52,100 nucleotides of DNA from Spirochaetota bacterium (GCA_040756435.1 JBFLZD010000026.1:1-52100), one strand, 5' to 3'. Positions 1 through 9,903 are shown, counted from the stretch's first letter. Numbers and translations are program-made. The notes: generated by a model not told the origin, from the sequence alone.

Positions 1-1
1 G

Positions 2-334
2 TATCAACAAGGTGGAAAAAATAATCTTGAAAAGGCGCTGGCTGAATTTAGGGTTATTAATAATAAATATCCTGATTACATTCAGGTAGCAATAATTATT
101 AACAAAATTGAATCACAATTGCGATTTGAAGTAACTGAAGAACGTGAAGCCAAAAAGCTGACACCCCGTCAGCAGGAACTTATACGTGAATACTATTTTA
201 AAGGTATCAATTATTATAGTAATAATCAATTTGAACTTGCTATCACTGAATGGCGAAAGGTTTTAGCAATTGACCCTACTCATGAAAAAGCAAAGAATAA
301 TATCAAAAAGTGTTTAATATTACTGGGCAGGTAA
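2..334 (+). CDS. TPR-repeat protein, C-terminal part (cut by window edge)
   Basis: The open frame runs in from the left edge, so only the last 110 or so codons are present. An internal TTG at 119 is not the likely start, because the frame is open and protein-like from base 2. The visible part holds TPR-like helices: a tail of one repeat near the edge (KALAEFRVINNKYPDY) and a clear one near the end (YYSNNQFELAITEWRKVL, then IDPTHEKAKNNI). This pattern suggests a scaffold for protein-protein contacts; no catalytic domain is visible. The stop lies three bases before the RsbU-like gene, so the two are probably co-transcribed and the TPR protein may belong to the same signalling pathway (inference). 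Confidence 0.8.
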   Translation, partial: YQQGGKNNLEKALAEFRVINNKYPDYIQVAIIINKIESQLRFEVTEEREAKKLTPRQQELIREYYFKGINYYSNNQFELAITEWRKVLAIDPTHEKAKNNIKKCLILLGR

Positions 335-337
335 ACA

Positions 338-1939
338 ATGGCTGAAGAAAAAAAGATCAAAAAAGAAAAAAAAGAACAAAAAGAAAATAAAAAAAATAAA
401 GGTAAAAATTCCAAAGGCGAACAAAACGTAACATCATCAAAAGAAGTACGTTTTAGCCTCCGTTTAAAGTTTTCATTAGCAATTATTCTTTTGGCAAGCA
501 GTATAATTGCTGTTATGACGTATTATTTTATACAGCAAGAATCTGAATTACTTCGTAAACAAATAATACAATTTGCTAATCGTGAAACTGAACGCCTGGC
601 GGTTATTGCCAGAGAATCAATAAGTCAAAAAGATGAGTTACCTCTGGTTGGAGCTGTTCAGGATCTTAAAAATCTGGAATTTGTTCATTATATTTATGTA
701 TTAGATAACAATAAACGTATAATCCAGAATTTTGATCCTGAAAAAAACGGTACTATTCTTGATGATGATTTAACAAAAAAGGCTATAGATAATACCAATA
801 CAGAAAAACCAAAACTCGTGGTATATAAGGATGCAAAAACCGGGATTAATTTTTATGATTTATCTCTGCCACTTTTTCATACAGTACAAAAAGTGAGAAT
901 AGGAATAGTACGATTGGGTTTTAGTGAGGAAATTATTTTATCAGAAATCCGAAAAATGACAATCACAATTCTCTTAATAGGTGCATTTTTTATTGGACTT
1001 TCTGTAATAGGTTCAATTGTTCTAGCAAGTATAATTATTAAACCAATTAAAAAACTTACTGAAGGTGCAGTAATTATTGGTAATGGCAATCTTGATTATA
1101 AAATTGAGTTAGATAGTACTGACGAAATTGGCAAATTGGCTTCAGAATTTAATCAGATGACCGAGCGATTGAAGGTTGCTCAGAAGATGGAGATAGAAAG
1201 CCGTATTATGCAGGAGCAGATTGATTTAGCTCGTGAGATTCAGGAAGGGTTGAATCCAATGGGTTTTTACAATAAAAAGGGAATAGAGATTAAAGGATTC
1301 ACCCGTGCAGCAAAAGGTGTTGGTGGTGATTATTTTGATTATATAGATATTGATCAATACAGGGTGGGGGCTCTAATAAGCGATGTCTCAGGGAAGGGGG
1401 TTCCTGCATCACTTGTTATGGTTATGATACGGACAGTGTTCGTTTCATACATAAGAAAAGGCGATGTTCAGTGTGCTGATGTTGTGAAAGCTATTAATGA
1501 TTCCCTCAGTGCTGACTTTGCAGTGGATAAATTTGCAACTCTTTTTTTCATGATATATGACCGCTCCACTCACGAACTATCATTTTCAAATGCTGGGCAT
1601 GGACCATTATTCTGCTATCGATCTGCTTTAGATGCTTGTACTTTAGCAAAATTGGATGGAGTGCCTATTGGTATAATGGAGGATGTTGATTATAAACAGG
1701 CAAAAGTGCCTTTAAATGTTGGAGATATTGTTGTACTTTATACAGATGGAGTTACAGAAATGCGTAATGCCAATAAAGAAGAATACGGGCAGAAGCGATT
1801 AAAAGATTTGATTGTTTCAAATAAACATCTCAATGCAAAGGAACTGGCTGAATTAATTGTACAGGATGTGGATAATTTCAGGGGGGAAGTACCCCCACAT
1901 GATGACATGACACTACTTGTATTAAAAAGAACAGCTTAA
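338..1939 (+). CDS. RsbU-type membrane PP2C serine phosphatase with HAMP domain
   Basis: 533 residues. A Lys/Glu-rich cytoplasmic tail (1-36) precedes a membrane segment at about 44-66. An extracytoplasmic sensor loop (67-205), a second membrane segment (207-234), a HAMP domain (about 235-285), a short coiled coil and a C-terminal SpoIIE/PP2C phosphatase domain (about 300-530) follow. Metal-binding motifs are visible: GGDYFD with D331 and D334, SDVSGKG with D349, YTDGVTE and HDDMT. Family members dephosphorylate an anti-anti-sigma STAS protein and so release a sigma factor or another output. A convergent STAS gene lies nine bases downstream and is the obvious candidate substrate. The signal sensed by the loop cannot be read from the sequence. 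Confidence 0.93.
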   Translation: MAEEKKIKKEKKEQKENKKNKGKNSKGEQNVTSSKEVRFSLRLKFSLAIILLASSIIAVMTYYFIQQESELLRKQIIQFANRETERLAVIARESISQKDELPLVGAVQDLKNLEFVHYIYVLDNNKRIIQNFDPEKNGTILDDDLTKKAIDNTNTEKPKLVVYKDAKTGINFYDLSLPLFHTVQKVRIGIVRLGFSEEIILSEIRKMTITILLIGAFFIGLSVIGSIVLASIIIKPIKKLTEGAVIIGNGNLDYKIELDSTDEIGKLASEFNQMTERLKVAQKMEIESRIMQEQIDLAREIQEGLNPMGFYNKKGIEIKGFTRAAKGVGGDYFDYIDIDQYRVGALISDVSGKGVPASLVMVMIRTVFVSYIRKGDVQCADVVKAINDSLSADFAVDKFATLFFMIYDRSTHELSFSNAGHGPLFCYRSALDACTLAKLDGVPIGIMEDVDYKQAKVPLNVGDIVVLYTDGVTEMRNANKEEYGQKRLKDLIVSNKHLNAKELAELIVQDVDNFRGEVPPHDDMTLLVLKRTA

Positions 1940-1948
1940 ATGATAAAA

Positions 1949-2272
1949 TTACAGCAGATCCTCCTCACTTTCGTATATGGTAAAAAATTTATCTAAAGTT
2001 GCTAATTTTAATATATTTAGCACATCATCGTGAATATTCATCAATGCAAATTTACCATTGTGTGCTCTCATCTTTTTTTGGCCAGCAACAAGAGCACCAA
2101 TACCTGAAGAATCCATATAATTAACATCTTTCAAATCTACAACAACACTTGAATATGAACCGTCAGTTACGCTAAATAATGCTTTTTTCAATTCACTGAC
2201 ATTATATAAGTCAACCTCACCGCTTACAGAAATTACTTTATGTTCACCAATATCCTTAAATTCTATTTCCAT
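1949..2272 (-). CDS. Anti-anti-sigma factor (STAS domain, SpoIIAA/RsbV-like)
   Basis: 107 residues covering one complete STAS domain. The phosphorylation-site motif MDSSGIGAL is present, with S55/S56 as the candidate acceptor. In the known family a switch kinase phosphorylates this serine and an RsbU phosphatase removes the phosphate; the unphosphorylated form binds the anti-sigma kinase. The frame could begin five codons earlier at a TTG (2287). The ATG at 2272 is preferred because GGGAG sits eight bases before it and that run would otherwise lie inside the coding region. It is convergent with the RsbU-like gene and followed upstream by a receiver-kinase gene. No anti-sigma kinase of the RsbW/SpoIIAB type is encoded in the window. 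Confidence 0.92.
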   Translation of the reverse strand: MEIEFKDIGEHKVISVSGEVDLYNVSELKKALFSVTDGSYSSVVVDLKDVNYMDSSGIGALVAGQKKMRAHNGKFALMNIHDDVLNILKLATLDKFFTIYESEEDLL

Positions 2273-2354
2273 CGAGCTATCTCCCAAACTATTTTACATT
2301 AATGCAATTGATGTATATTATATGAAATTATAATTTTAATTTCAAGCATATTTT

Positions 2355-3425
2355 TTAGTTAACCGGTAAACTAAAATAAAATTTTACCCAACTGCCGTAT
2401 TCTGACTCAGCCCAAATTCTTCCCTTATGTTTTTCAATTATTGACTTGCAAATATACAATCCTAATCCTGAACCTTTAATGCCTTCAGTTCCTTTTTGTT
2501 TTAGACGTGAAAACTTTTTAAATAGCTTGTCCATACCTTCAGGAGGAATACCAACACCTTCGTTAAAAACTGAAAATACATATTCGTTATTTGTTTGTTT
2601 TAATTCAATATTAATAGTGGTGTCAGCTTTACCGTATTTGATTGCATTATTAACAAAATTCGTAACAACAATTTTAAGCAAATTAGCATCAGCTTTTATT
2701 TTAGGTTTTACATCTATAGTAAGATTAAGTTTCATGTTCTTAATATTGTTTGCATGTTCAGGCATTTCTACTATTGGTTTAATAACATCCTCATAAAGGT
2801 CAATTTCCTGCTCAAAAGACTCTAAAGAATCAAGCTCCATTTTTGATAAATCTAAATAATTGCGAATAATATCCTCTAAATACTGGCAGTTGCGTAAAAT
2901 TGTTTCAATAATTTTTTGCTGTTCAGGCGATAGATTACCAAAATAGCCTTTATACAGTGTTTCGGCAGTTGTATGAACTACCGAAACCGGGCTCTTTAAT
3001 TCATGTGACACTATTGCCATCAAGTCAAGCATTGCAGCTTCGGCCTTATTCTGGCGGGCATTAATTGCATTATCCACAACATTCCGCAATTCATCTGGTG
3101 TAAAAGGTTTAGGAATATAATCAAAAGCGCCTAATTTCAATGCTTCTCTTGCAGTATCAACTGTTGCAAATCCAGTAAAGATTATGACGGTAACATCTGG
3201 CTGTTCTTTTCGTAATGTTTTTAATACCTCCATACCACCTAACTGTGGCATCTTTAAGTCCGTAATAACGATATCATATTTTTTAGATTTGGCTTTTTCA
3301 AGCCCTTCTAAGCCGTTTTGGGCGGTATCTATCTCTAAATCTTCTCTTTTTTTTAAAATCTTTTCGCAACTTTTTAGTATAATATCTTCATCATCAATAA
3401 TCAGGATTTTAATTGTATTTGCCAT
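2355..3425 (-). CDS. Receiver-histidine kinase hybrid (REC-HisKA-HATPase)
   Basis: 356 residues and no membrane segment, so a soluble signalling protein. An N-terminal receiver domain (about 5-120) has acidic D11/D12/E13, phospho-acceptor D56 (VITDLKMP), T84 and K106. A HisKA dimerisation domain has the H-box SHELKSPVS with H141. A HATPase domain has the N-box NFVNNAIKYG, a GVGIP box and a GSGLGLYI box near the C-terminus. The receiver-first order suggests that an upstream kinase controls this kinase's activity. The frame can be read from a TTG at 3449, but the ATG at 3425 gives the normal receiver N-terminus and has GGTG eleven bases upstream. It lies behind the STAS gene on the same strand and may feed the partner-switching module (inference). 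Confidence 0.9.
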   Translation of the reverse strand: MANTIKILIIDDEDIILKSCEKILKKREDLEIDTAQNGLEGLEKAKSKKYDIVITDLKMPQLGGMEVLKTLRKEQPDVTVIIFTGFATVDTAREALKLGAFDYIPKPFTPDELRNVVDNAINARQNKAEAAMLDLMAIVSHELKSPVSVVHTTAETLYKGYFGNLSPEQQKIIETILRNCQYLEDIIRNYLDLSKMELDSLESFEQEIDLYEDVIKPIVEMPEHANNIKNMKLNLTIDVKPKIKADANLLKIVVTNFVNNAIKYGKADTTINIELKQTNNEYVFSVFNEGVGIPPEGMDKLFKKFSRLKQKGTEGIKGSGLGLYICKSIIEKHKGRIWAESEYGSWVKFYFSLPVN

Positions 3426-3598
3426 AGTAATTAAAACACCATTAATCAAGATTTTATAATAATTTTATCTATTTACATTTAATACTTGTAAAGTGTCAAG
3501 TAAATAGAAGTTCATGCAGTATTTATTATATAATCCCATTTATGAACAAAATAATTATTGTGTTCGTCCAGGCATTAACAGGTACCTGGTTATTAAAA

Positions 3599-4963
3599 TT
3601 ACCTTTTTTGTATAAACAGCGTATCTATGAAGTGGGATAGATCCAGGAAGTTTTTAACTTCACGCATTTCAGTACAATGGGGGATATAAATACTTGCTAT
3701 ACTATCACTCCAGTCCCATAAATGTTTTCTGTCGGGGTTAAGCCAGTAAATATTGCGTGATCGCTCTTTGATTTTGATAAAAGAATCCAGGCCAGGATCC
3801 TGATTATTATTTCGTGCATCTCCAAGAATTAATACTGTTGTCTTGCTTGTTAAGGCATCACTGTAATTCTGAATGAACTGGTTAAAGCTGTTTCCATAAT
3901 TGCTTCCCCAGCCATACGTGAAATTGGTGTCGTTAAAAATTGAATTCAAAGCCCTTTCAGGATCCATTTCCCTGAATAAATCAGTGATTTCCACCAGGTT
4001 GCTGATAAATGCAAACGACCGCACTTTTGCAAATAAAGACTGCAACGTATACGTGAGCAGCAACATAAATCGTGAATACTGGTTAACCGAACTGGAAATA
4101 TCACACATAACAACAAGCTGGGGCCTGTCAACCTTGCGGTCTCTGTGGAAAATCTTAAAAGGTACTCCACCATATTGAAGATTACGGCGCAATGTCCTTT
4201 TAATATCAATCGAGCCCCGTTTTACTCGCTTTTTACGCAATGAAATTCTATTTTTCATCTTCTGGCCAAAGCGCTTGATAAGCTCACGCATTTCTTTGAT
4301 TTCATCAGGTTTCAGTTGATAAATATATTTGTTCAAAAGATAATCTTCACGCTGTTTTATGGCACTGCCCATATTCCGCTCAAACATCCTTCGCCGGAGC
4401 AACCCCATAATAGCTTCAAATACCTGGGGCGATAGTTCCTGCTGGATGGAGTCGTCGGAGCCACCGGATGCATAGCGTGACCTTCTGTTGAAAAGCGATA
4501 ATCCTATTGCACCACCAGCCTCTGATGATTGTATTTCATCGATAAGAATTTTGGTTAAATATTCATTGGATTTTTTGAAAAACGATTGTGGATGTGAATC
4601 AAGAAAATCATCTATAAGAGATTCTAATAAGGATTTCTCTTCCTGAGAAAAAATAAAATCCTCAGCATTAGTATGTGAAGTATACACTTCCAGTAATGAA
4701 TCATTGCCTTTTTTTCTCTGGAAAAATTCTTCAAAGCATTGATTGAATATGGGTATATCAGTATAATCCTTAACTAATGTGGTTGCAAGGGTTTGTTTAA
4801 AGATTTCTTTTTCTGCGATTGAAATTAAAGGTAGTGCTTGCATCATATCCATTATTTCAACAATGGATAGGTTAACGCCCGCTTTTTTTAATACTTCAGC
4901 AAACTCAAAGAAAACGCCTTTTGCTTTGTCTTCTTCACTAATAAATGCTTTATCATATAGCAT
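3599..4963 (-). CDS. VWA-domain protein, CoxE-like partner of MoxR ATPase
   Basis: 454 residues. The N-terminal half is helical without a recognised domain. The C-terminal half is a von Willebrand A domain with a MIDAS start CDISSSV at about residues 285-290 and a later threonine region (FNDTNFTYGWGS). There is no signal peptide or membrane helix, so it should be cytoplasmic. MoxR/VWA pairs are AAA+ chaperone-like systems that insert metals or remodel target complexes; CoxD/CoxE in carbon monoxide dehydrogenase maturation is the characterised example. The MoxR gene ends three bases upstream, which indicates co-translation. No dehydrogenase or other client gene is nearby, so the target is unknown. 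One copy of the GCGATAGTTCCT word lies inside this gene. Confidence 0.85.
   Translation of the reverse strand: MLYDKAFISEEDKAKGVFFEFAEVLKKAGVNLSIVEIMDMMQALPLISIAEKEIFKQTLATTLVKDYTDIPIFNQCFEEFFQRKKGNDSLLEVYTSHTNAEDFIFSQEEKSLLESLIDDFLDSHPQSFFKKSNEYLTKILIDEIQSSEAGGAIGLSLFNRRSRYASGGSDDSIQQELSPQVFEAIMGLLRRRMFERNMGSAIKQREDYLLNKYIYQLKPDEIKEMRELIKRFGQKMKNRISLRKKRVKRGSIDIKRTLRRNLQYGGVPFKIFHRDRKVDRPQLVVMCDISSSVNQYSRFMLLLTYTLQSLFAKVRSFAFISNLVEITDLFREMDPERALNSIFNDTNFTYGWGSNYGNSFNQFIQNYSDALTSKTTVLILGDARNNNQDPGLDSFIKIKERSRNIYWLNPDRKHLWDWSDSIASIYIPHCTEMREVKNFLDLSHFIDTLFIQKR
4429..4440 (+). repeat. GCGATAGTTCCT word, copy 1 (long form)
   Basis: Exact 12-base GCGATAGTTCCT inside the VWA gene. On the coding strand it reads as codons for Glu-Leu-Ser followed by Pro. 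It is one of five copies of the extended form in the window. Confidence 0.7.
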
Positions 4964-4966
4964 GGT

Positions 4967-5875
4967 TTAATGTACTATAATGGTATTAATATTTTTCTTA
5001 ACCAGTTCAATATCCTTTTCATATTTTAAGATAAAATTTAATGTGTCAATTGCAATATCACGGTTCAATACTTCACAACCAAGTAAAGCTAATGCTTTTG
5101 CCCAGTCTAATGTTTCGCTTATGCTTGGATCTTTCTTTAACGGGAGTTTTCGTATTTCATGAATTGTATTAATAATTTCTTTTATGAGATAATTGCCACA
5201 TTCTGGTACTTTTAATTTTACTATCTGTTCTTCAAGTTCCTTTGTTGGATAGTCAATGTAAAGATGAAGACACCGCCGTTTAAGCGCATCAGACATTTCG
5301 CGGGCATTATTTGAGGTAAGAAGTACAAATGGCTTTTTATTAGCAGTAATGGTACCAATTTCAGGTATTGTAACCTGAAAATCGGAAAGCACCTCAAGTA
5401 AAAATGCTTCAAACTCTGAATCTGATTTATCAATTTCATCAATAAGCAATACCGAAGGTGTTTCATTAGTAATAGCTTTTAAGATGGGGCGTGCAACCAG
5501 AAATTTTTCAGAAAAGAATACGTCTTCTTCGGTTGACAATTTGTTCACAGCATCTTTTAATGTAGCCTGATCTTCTAGAATTTTTGATAATTTATCCTTG
5601 AGTATCTGGGTATACAAAAGCTGTTTTGCATATTCCCACTCATAGAGCGCTTTTGCCTCATCAAGGCCTTCATAGCATTGAAGGCGTATAAGCTCATATC
5701 CTAACGCCTGAGCAATACATTTTCCTAAATCAGTTTTGCCTACACCTGCAGGCCCTTCAACCAGAACTGGTTTTTCCATTTTTAACGCTAAATATATCGT
5801 AGTTGCTATTTCTTTAGAACAGATATACTTTTGCTTTTCTAACTCTTGAATTGTATCTTTTATTGAACCAAACAT
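4967..5875 (-). CDS. MoxR-family AAA+ ATPase
   Basis: 302 residues, the normal size for a MoxR ATPase. Walker A GPAGVGKT lies at 41-48 and Walker B VLLIDEIDKSD near 143-153. A sensor-like TSNNAREMSDALKRR carries the arginine-finger region. AAGAAGG stands a few bases before the ATG and fixes the start. MoxR proteins act with a VWA partner, here the adjacent downstream gene, in assembling or activating client complexes. The gene is transcribed away from the argG block, across a 184-base spacer (5876-6059) with nothing recognisable except a 12-base direct repeat (TAATATGAGTAT) and a GTGTACACC segment at 5993. Confidence 0.92.
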   Translation of the reverse strand: MFGSIKDTIQELEKQKYICSKEIATTIYLALKMEKPVLVEGPAGVGKTDLGKCIAQALGYELIRLQCYEGLDEAKALYEWEYAKQLLYTQILKDKLSKILEDQATLKDAVNKLSTEEDVFFSEKFLVARPILKAITNETPSVLLIDEIDKSDSEFEAFLLEVLSDFQVTIPEIGTITANKKPFVLLTSNNAREMSDALKRRCLHLYIDYPTKELEEQIVKLKVPECGNYLIKEIINTIHEIRKLPLKKDPSISETLDWAKALALLGCEVLNRDIAIDTLNFILKYEKDIELVKKNINTIIVH

Positions 5876-6059
5876 TATAAAGCCTTCTTTACACTGTTTT
5901 ATGCCATTAATATGAGTATAGCGTAATTATCAAGAAAATTATATAAAAAATGGTAATATGAGTATGCACCACTATTTATATCTCAAAGAAAAGTGTACAC
6001 CACGCCACAATAGGCATCGTGTTGCCAATATTTTTTATACTGAATTTAAAAGTATATGT

Positions 6060-6992
6060 TTACAATCGTATTTTGTTAAAAAGATTAAGATCGTTTATAC
6101 GTAATTGGATGGGTTTGTTTAAGGAATCGGGATGTTCCATACAATAATTTGCAATCTTCTGTGTAATATTGAGAACACGTGCCACATCTCCTAATGTGTC
6201 AACATACTTATCAGAGAATGCATTTTCCAATTGTTCCCGAGAAAAATTCATTTGTAACGACAGCAATTCTTCTGCTTCGCGAAGAGTATGATCCTGATTT
6301 GGTAAGGGGATATTTTTGGAAAGATAGCACAAAAATGCAATATATGCTTCACCAATGAGTGAACGTTCAATTAGGCTCCACTTCTTTAATATTTTTCGTA
6401 GTTCTTTGTCCTTTACAGGTGAGATTTGTGAAGCATCGCAGGTAAAATCTGTAAGTGTTAAAGACGAATGTCTGATAGTTGGCAATATTGAAAGATTGAT
6501 ATCTTGCAATGCATTTTCAGGGAGGCTTTTAACCGGTATATACATCATCTTAGTAAATTTATCTTCGCCCGGCCTTCTGGCAGTAATTAATAGCATATCT
6601 GCATCTGAACCACCAGAGATATAGTTCTTTTTACCAGAAAGCACAAGTGTATTTGTATCCATATATCGGGCAATCATACGGTTACTATCTGGTTCGGTAT
6701 GAGCCATAGCACCTATTGTAGCATTATCAATCTGAATTGTCCATGGCTGTAGCTGATTGATGTTGTAGATGATACATCGTATAAGCACAGATTGGACAAT
6801 CCAGAGCAATGCAAATCCTAAATCTCCTGAATGTAGTGCAACGTTTGTTGAAGGCAATTCTTTGAAATCAAGAAGACAGTGTGTGGGTGGATAGTCACCA
6901 ACAAATAAATTCCATGCATCGTTAAACAATGCATGGTTCTGTATACGGTTGGGATAGCTCTGTTCCAGTTTTTGTAGGGTACTATCGCTCAT
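6060..6992 (-). CDS. Divergent, shortened acyl-CoA dehydrogenase-like protein
   Basis: 310 residues, against about 380 for typical acyl-CoA dehydrogenases. The middle beta-domain is recognisable: GAMAHTEPDSNRM matches the usual TEP...GS flavin/substrate segment, and LSGKKNYISGGSDADMLLI matches the LNGxKxWITNG...AD segment. The N-terminal helical domain is short. I cannot find the C-terminal Gly-rich segment that carries the catalytic glutamate and part of the FAD site in classical members. It may be a non-catalytic or altered flavoprotein (inference). The start codon lies one base after the argG stop, so it is translated with argG, although no link between the two functions is known to me. 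The first codons contain a GCGATAGT word. Confidence 0.7.
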   Translation of the reverse strand: MSDSTLQKLEQSYPNRIQNHALFNDAWNLFVGDYPPTHCLLDFKELPSTNVALHSGDLGFALLWIVQSVLIRCIIYNINQLQPWTIQIDNATIGAMAHTEPDSNRMIARYMDTNTLVLSGKKNYISGGSDADMLLITARRPGEDKFTKMMYIPVKSLPENALQDINLSILPTIRHSSLTLTDFTCDASQISPVKDKELRKILKKWSLIERSLIGEAYIAFLCYLSKNIPLPNQDHTLREAEELLSLQMNFSREQLENAFSDKYVDTLGDVARVLNITQKIANYCMEHPDSLNKPIQLRINDLNLFNKIRL

Positions 6993-6993
6993 A

Positions 6994-8199
6994 TTATTTT
7001 CTTTTTTGCTTTAATAATGCTTCAATCTTTGTTTGTAAACCAAACAGGTTAATAAATCCGGTTGCATCACGGTGATCGTACAATGCACTTTCATCAAATG
7101 TTGCAATATCCGGCTCATACAAGGTAACAGGGGATTTGCGCCCTACCGCCATGCAGGTACCTTTAAACAACTTTACACGGACAGTACCGGTTACATTTTT
7201 TTGCGTTTCATTAATAAATGCATCTAAAGCTTCACGACGTTTGGTAAACCACTGACCATAATAAACCAGTTCGGCATATTCTATTGCCAGCCTGTCTTTT
7301 AAATGCTGGGTATCCCTGTCCAGTGTTATAGCTTCAAGATCGCGATGCGCTACATGTAACACTGTACCTGCGGGAGTTTCATATACACCGCGTGATTTAA
7401 TGCCAACAAGCCTGTTTTCTACTATATCAATCCTGCCAACACCATTTTCGCCGGCAATTTTATTGAGCGTTTTCATTAAAACTACAGGATTCATGCGTTT
7501 GCCATCTATTGCAACTGGTATTCCCTGTTCAAATTCTATTTCAACATAGGTAGGTGTATCAGGTGCTTTTTCAGGTGATTTTGTTAATATGAACATACTT
7601 TCATCTGGTTCACGCCACGGATCTTCCAGTATCCCACCTTCATACGATATGTGAAGTATATTGCGGTCCATACTATATGGCTTATCTTTTGTTACAGGAA
7701 CTGGTATATTATGTTTTTCGGCATAGTCAAAAAGGGATGAACGTGAAGTCAAATTCCATTCTCGCCATGGTGCAATGATCTTCAATTGTGGAGCCAGAGC
7801 CTTAAATGTCATTTCAAAGCGTACCTGATCATTGCCTTTCCCCGTTGCACCGTGACACACAGCATCAGCACCTTCTTTTAAGGCTATCTCTACCTGACGT
7901 TTAGCAATAACCGGGCGAGCAATAGATGTTCCAAGTAAGTATCTATTTTCATAAATGGCATTTGCCTTAATACATGGGAAGATAAAATCGCGCACAAATT
8001 CTTCTTTGAGGTCTTCAATATAACATTTTGAAGCACCGGTATTGATTGCCTTTTGTTCAAGTCCATCAAGTTCTTCTTCCTGGCCAACATCAGCAGCATA
8101 ACAAATTACTTCACATTTATAGGTTTCAAGCAACCATTTTACAATGACGGAAGTATCAAGGCCACCTGAATATGCAAGTACAACTTTTTTAATACTCAT
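6994..8199 (-). CDS. argG: Argininosuccinate synthase
   Basis: 401 residues, full length. It catalyses ATP-dependent condensation of citrulline and aspartate, the penultimate step of arginine synthesis, in the cytoplasm. The N-terminal ATP pyrophosphatase motif [13 protein letters not shown], the family segment [14 protein letters not shown] and the conserved YSMDRNILH stretch are all present. GAGGG lies at normal distance before the ATG and supports the start. The other arginine genes in the window (argD, argF) are about 6 kb away, so the pathway is split. argH is not in the window. The next gene downstream is coupled by a one-base gap. Confidence 0.98.
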   Translation of the reverse strand: MSIKKVVLAYSGGLDTSVIVKWLLETYKCEVICYAADVGQEEELDGLEQKAINTGASKCYIEDLKEEFVRDFIFPCIKANAIYENRYLLGTSIARPVIAKRQVEIALKEGADAVCHGATGKGNDQVRFEMTFKALAPQLKIIAPWREWNLTSRSSLFDYAEKHNIPVPVTKDKPYSMDRNILHISYEGGILEDPWREPDESMFILTKSPEKAPDTPTYVEIEFEQGIPVAIDGKRMNPVVLMKTLNKIAGENGVGRIDIVENRLVGIKSRGVYETPAGTVLHVAHRDLEAITLDRDTQHLKDRLAIEYAELVYYGQWFTKRREALDAFINETQKNVTGTVRVKLFKGTCMAVGRKSPVTLYEPDIATFDESALYDHRDATGFINLFGLQTKIEALLKQKRK

Positions 8200-8364
8200 A
8201 GCATATCCCTCAAATATAATTTATAATTAACTAATTTTGCAATTTGCAGTATTCTGATTTATAGTCAAGCGATTAATCTAATTTAATCTTATAGTATTTA
8301 TTGTGTAAATTGATAGTATTGTTCCGCTTCAATGAAAACGGGAAAAAATAGGGTAAAAACTTGT

Positions 8365-9903
8365 TTAATCACTAACAACAACTTTATTGCGACCCTGGCT
8401 TTTTGCTTCATATAGCGCTTTGTCAGCATCACGTATGATATCTTCAATTGTTTGAGAATATTCTTTAATTTGTGAAACTCCCAAACTTAATGAAATTTTG
8501 AATTGATTGTTTTGTTTATCATGAAATGTAAGATCATTGATACATGACCTTATGCGTTCTGCTACATTTTGCGCAGCAATAATACTGGTTTCAGGAAGAC
8601 ATATAATAAATTCTTCTCCACCATACCGTGCAAATATATCTAAAGAACGTAATGATTCTGCAATGCTTTTTGCAATAGTTTTTAAAACATCATCTCCAAT
8701 TGCATGGCCGTATGTATCATTAACTATTTTAAAATAGTCTATATCCATAATAATGATAGAAAGTGGGTTTTTATTTCTTTTTGCTCTATTAAATTCCCTC
8801 AAAGCTACTTCATTAAATTTTCTTCGGTTATAAATACCTGTTAATTCATCAGTTATTGCTAATTTTTGTAATTTCTCAGCCATCATTCTGTATTCAGTGA
8901 TATCACGCAGTAAGAAAATATATCCCATGGATTTATTTTTTATTGATGTAAGCGGTATATTCTGTATATTATAAATTCTTTCATTAATTGTTGTTTCAGT
9001 AACTATCTGTAAATCCTGGTTATCATTTATTGATGAAGATAATTCATTCAATACATCTTTAATATTTTTACCAATAATAGATTCTTGGTTAGATAAGATA
9101 TTTTCTGCACTGCGATTGTAATCAATAATTAATCCATTGTTATCAAGAACAAAAGCAGCATCATATATATTTTCAAATACTAAATCTCTTGCAATGGGTA
9201 GAATATCTATAAGATATTGCTTTTTTACACCAATATATAAAATAATTGCCATGATTGTAAATGAAAACGGATTTATATCTAAAGGCCAGGTAATTATTCC
9301 AGAAAGATATATAAACATAGTAATCCACGGAATTAAAGTACTAAGAAAGATTATGACAGTTTGTTTTTTAAAACGCGAATGGCTTTTTATAAAAATTCTT
9401 AGAAAAATTATATTAGAAATTAACAAAGCAACATTATAATACACTATATGAACCCAGTACCAAATCCCCTTTTCAAAAGAAACTACTGGAAAAGGACCTG
9501 AGTAATCTATAAATGGATTTTTATGCAGTAAATTGTGATAGGGATCAGTTAGTACTACTATAAAAGTAATTATTGGAATCACGTAAATGAAAAATTTTAA
9601 ATATAAAGGGATTCTATCAATATCAGTTAAATACGATAAAGCTAATAAGATTAAAAATGCAGGTAAAAATGAAATACCAATATATTCAAAGATCAGTGAT
9701 ATATGCACCCATTGTAAGGTTTGTCCCTGGATTTCTATAGTATAACCAATAGTATATATTGCAAATGCTAATAAAAGTAACAATAAATATTTTCTTTCTT
9801 TAACTTTCTTACGGATGATAATTATCATACACAGCGATAGTAATATTGCTGATGATAAAAATAACAAAGATGAAACTAATATTTTTGCCGTCATAAAATT
9901 CAT
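8365..9903 (-). CDS. Membrane diguanylate cyclase (7TM sensor-PAS-GGDEF)
   Basis: 512 residues. The first 225 or so contain about seven hydrophobic helices, like the 7TM sensor regions found on histidine kinases and cyclases. A PAS domain follows (about 240-340; DAAFVLDNNGLIIDYNRSAE), then a GGDEF domain (about 345-510). The active-site signature is GGEEF near residue 425, and an RSLD motif sits five residues before it. This is the position of the inhibitory c-di-GMP site, so an active, feedback-controlled cyclase making c-di-GMP from two GTP is expected. No ribosome site is obvious, and ATG at 9894 is an alternative start. A GCGATAGT word lies at 9834. Confidence 0.9.
   Translation of the reverse strand: MNFMTAKILVSSLLFLSSAILLSLCMIIIIRKKVKERKYLLLLLLAFAIYTIGYTIEIQGQTLQWVHISLIFEYIGISFLPAFLILLALSYLTDIDRIPLYLKFFIYVIPIITFIVVLTDPYHNLLHKNPFIDYSGPFPVVSFEKGIWYWVHIVYYNVALLISNIIFLRIFIKSHSRFKKQTVIIFLSTLIPWITMFIYLSGIITWPLDINPFSFTIMAIILYIGVKKQYLIDILPIARDLVFENIYDAAFVLDNNGLIIDYNRSAENILSNQESIIGKNIKDVLNELSSSINDNQDLQIVTETTINERIYNIQNIPLTSIKNKSMGYIFLLRDITEYRMMAEKLQKLAITDELTGIYNRRKFNEVALREFNRAKRNKNPLSIIIMDIDYFKIVNDTYGHAIGDDVLKTIAKSIAESLRSLDIFARYGGEEFIICLPETSIIAAQNVAERIRSCINDLTFHDKQNNQFKISLSLGVSQIKEYSQTIEDIIRDADKALYEAKSQGRNKVVVSD

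Noticed and set aside
3579-3588. CAGGTACCTG palindrome after the VWA gene as a terminator
   Set aside because: Only ten bases with no loop and no T-tract in the right place.
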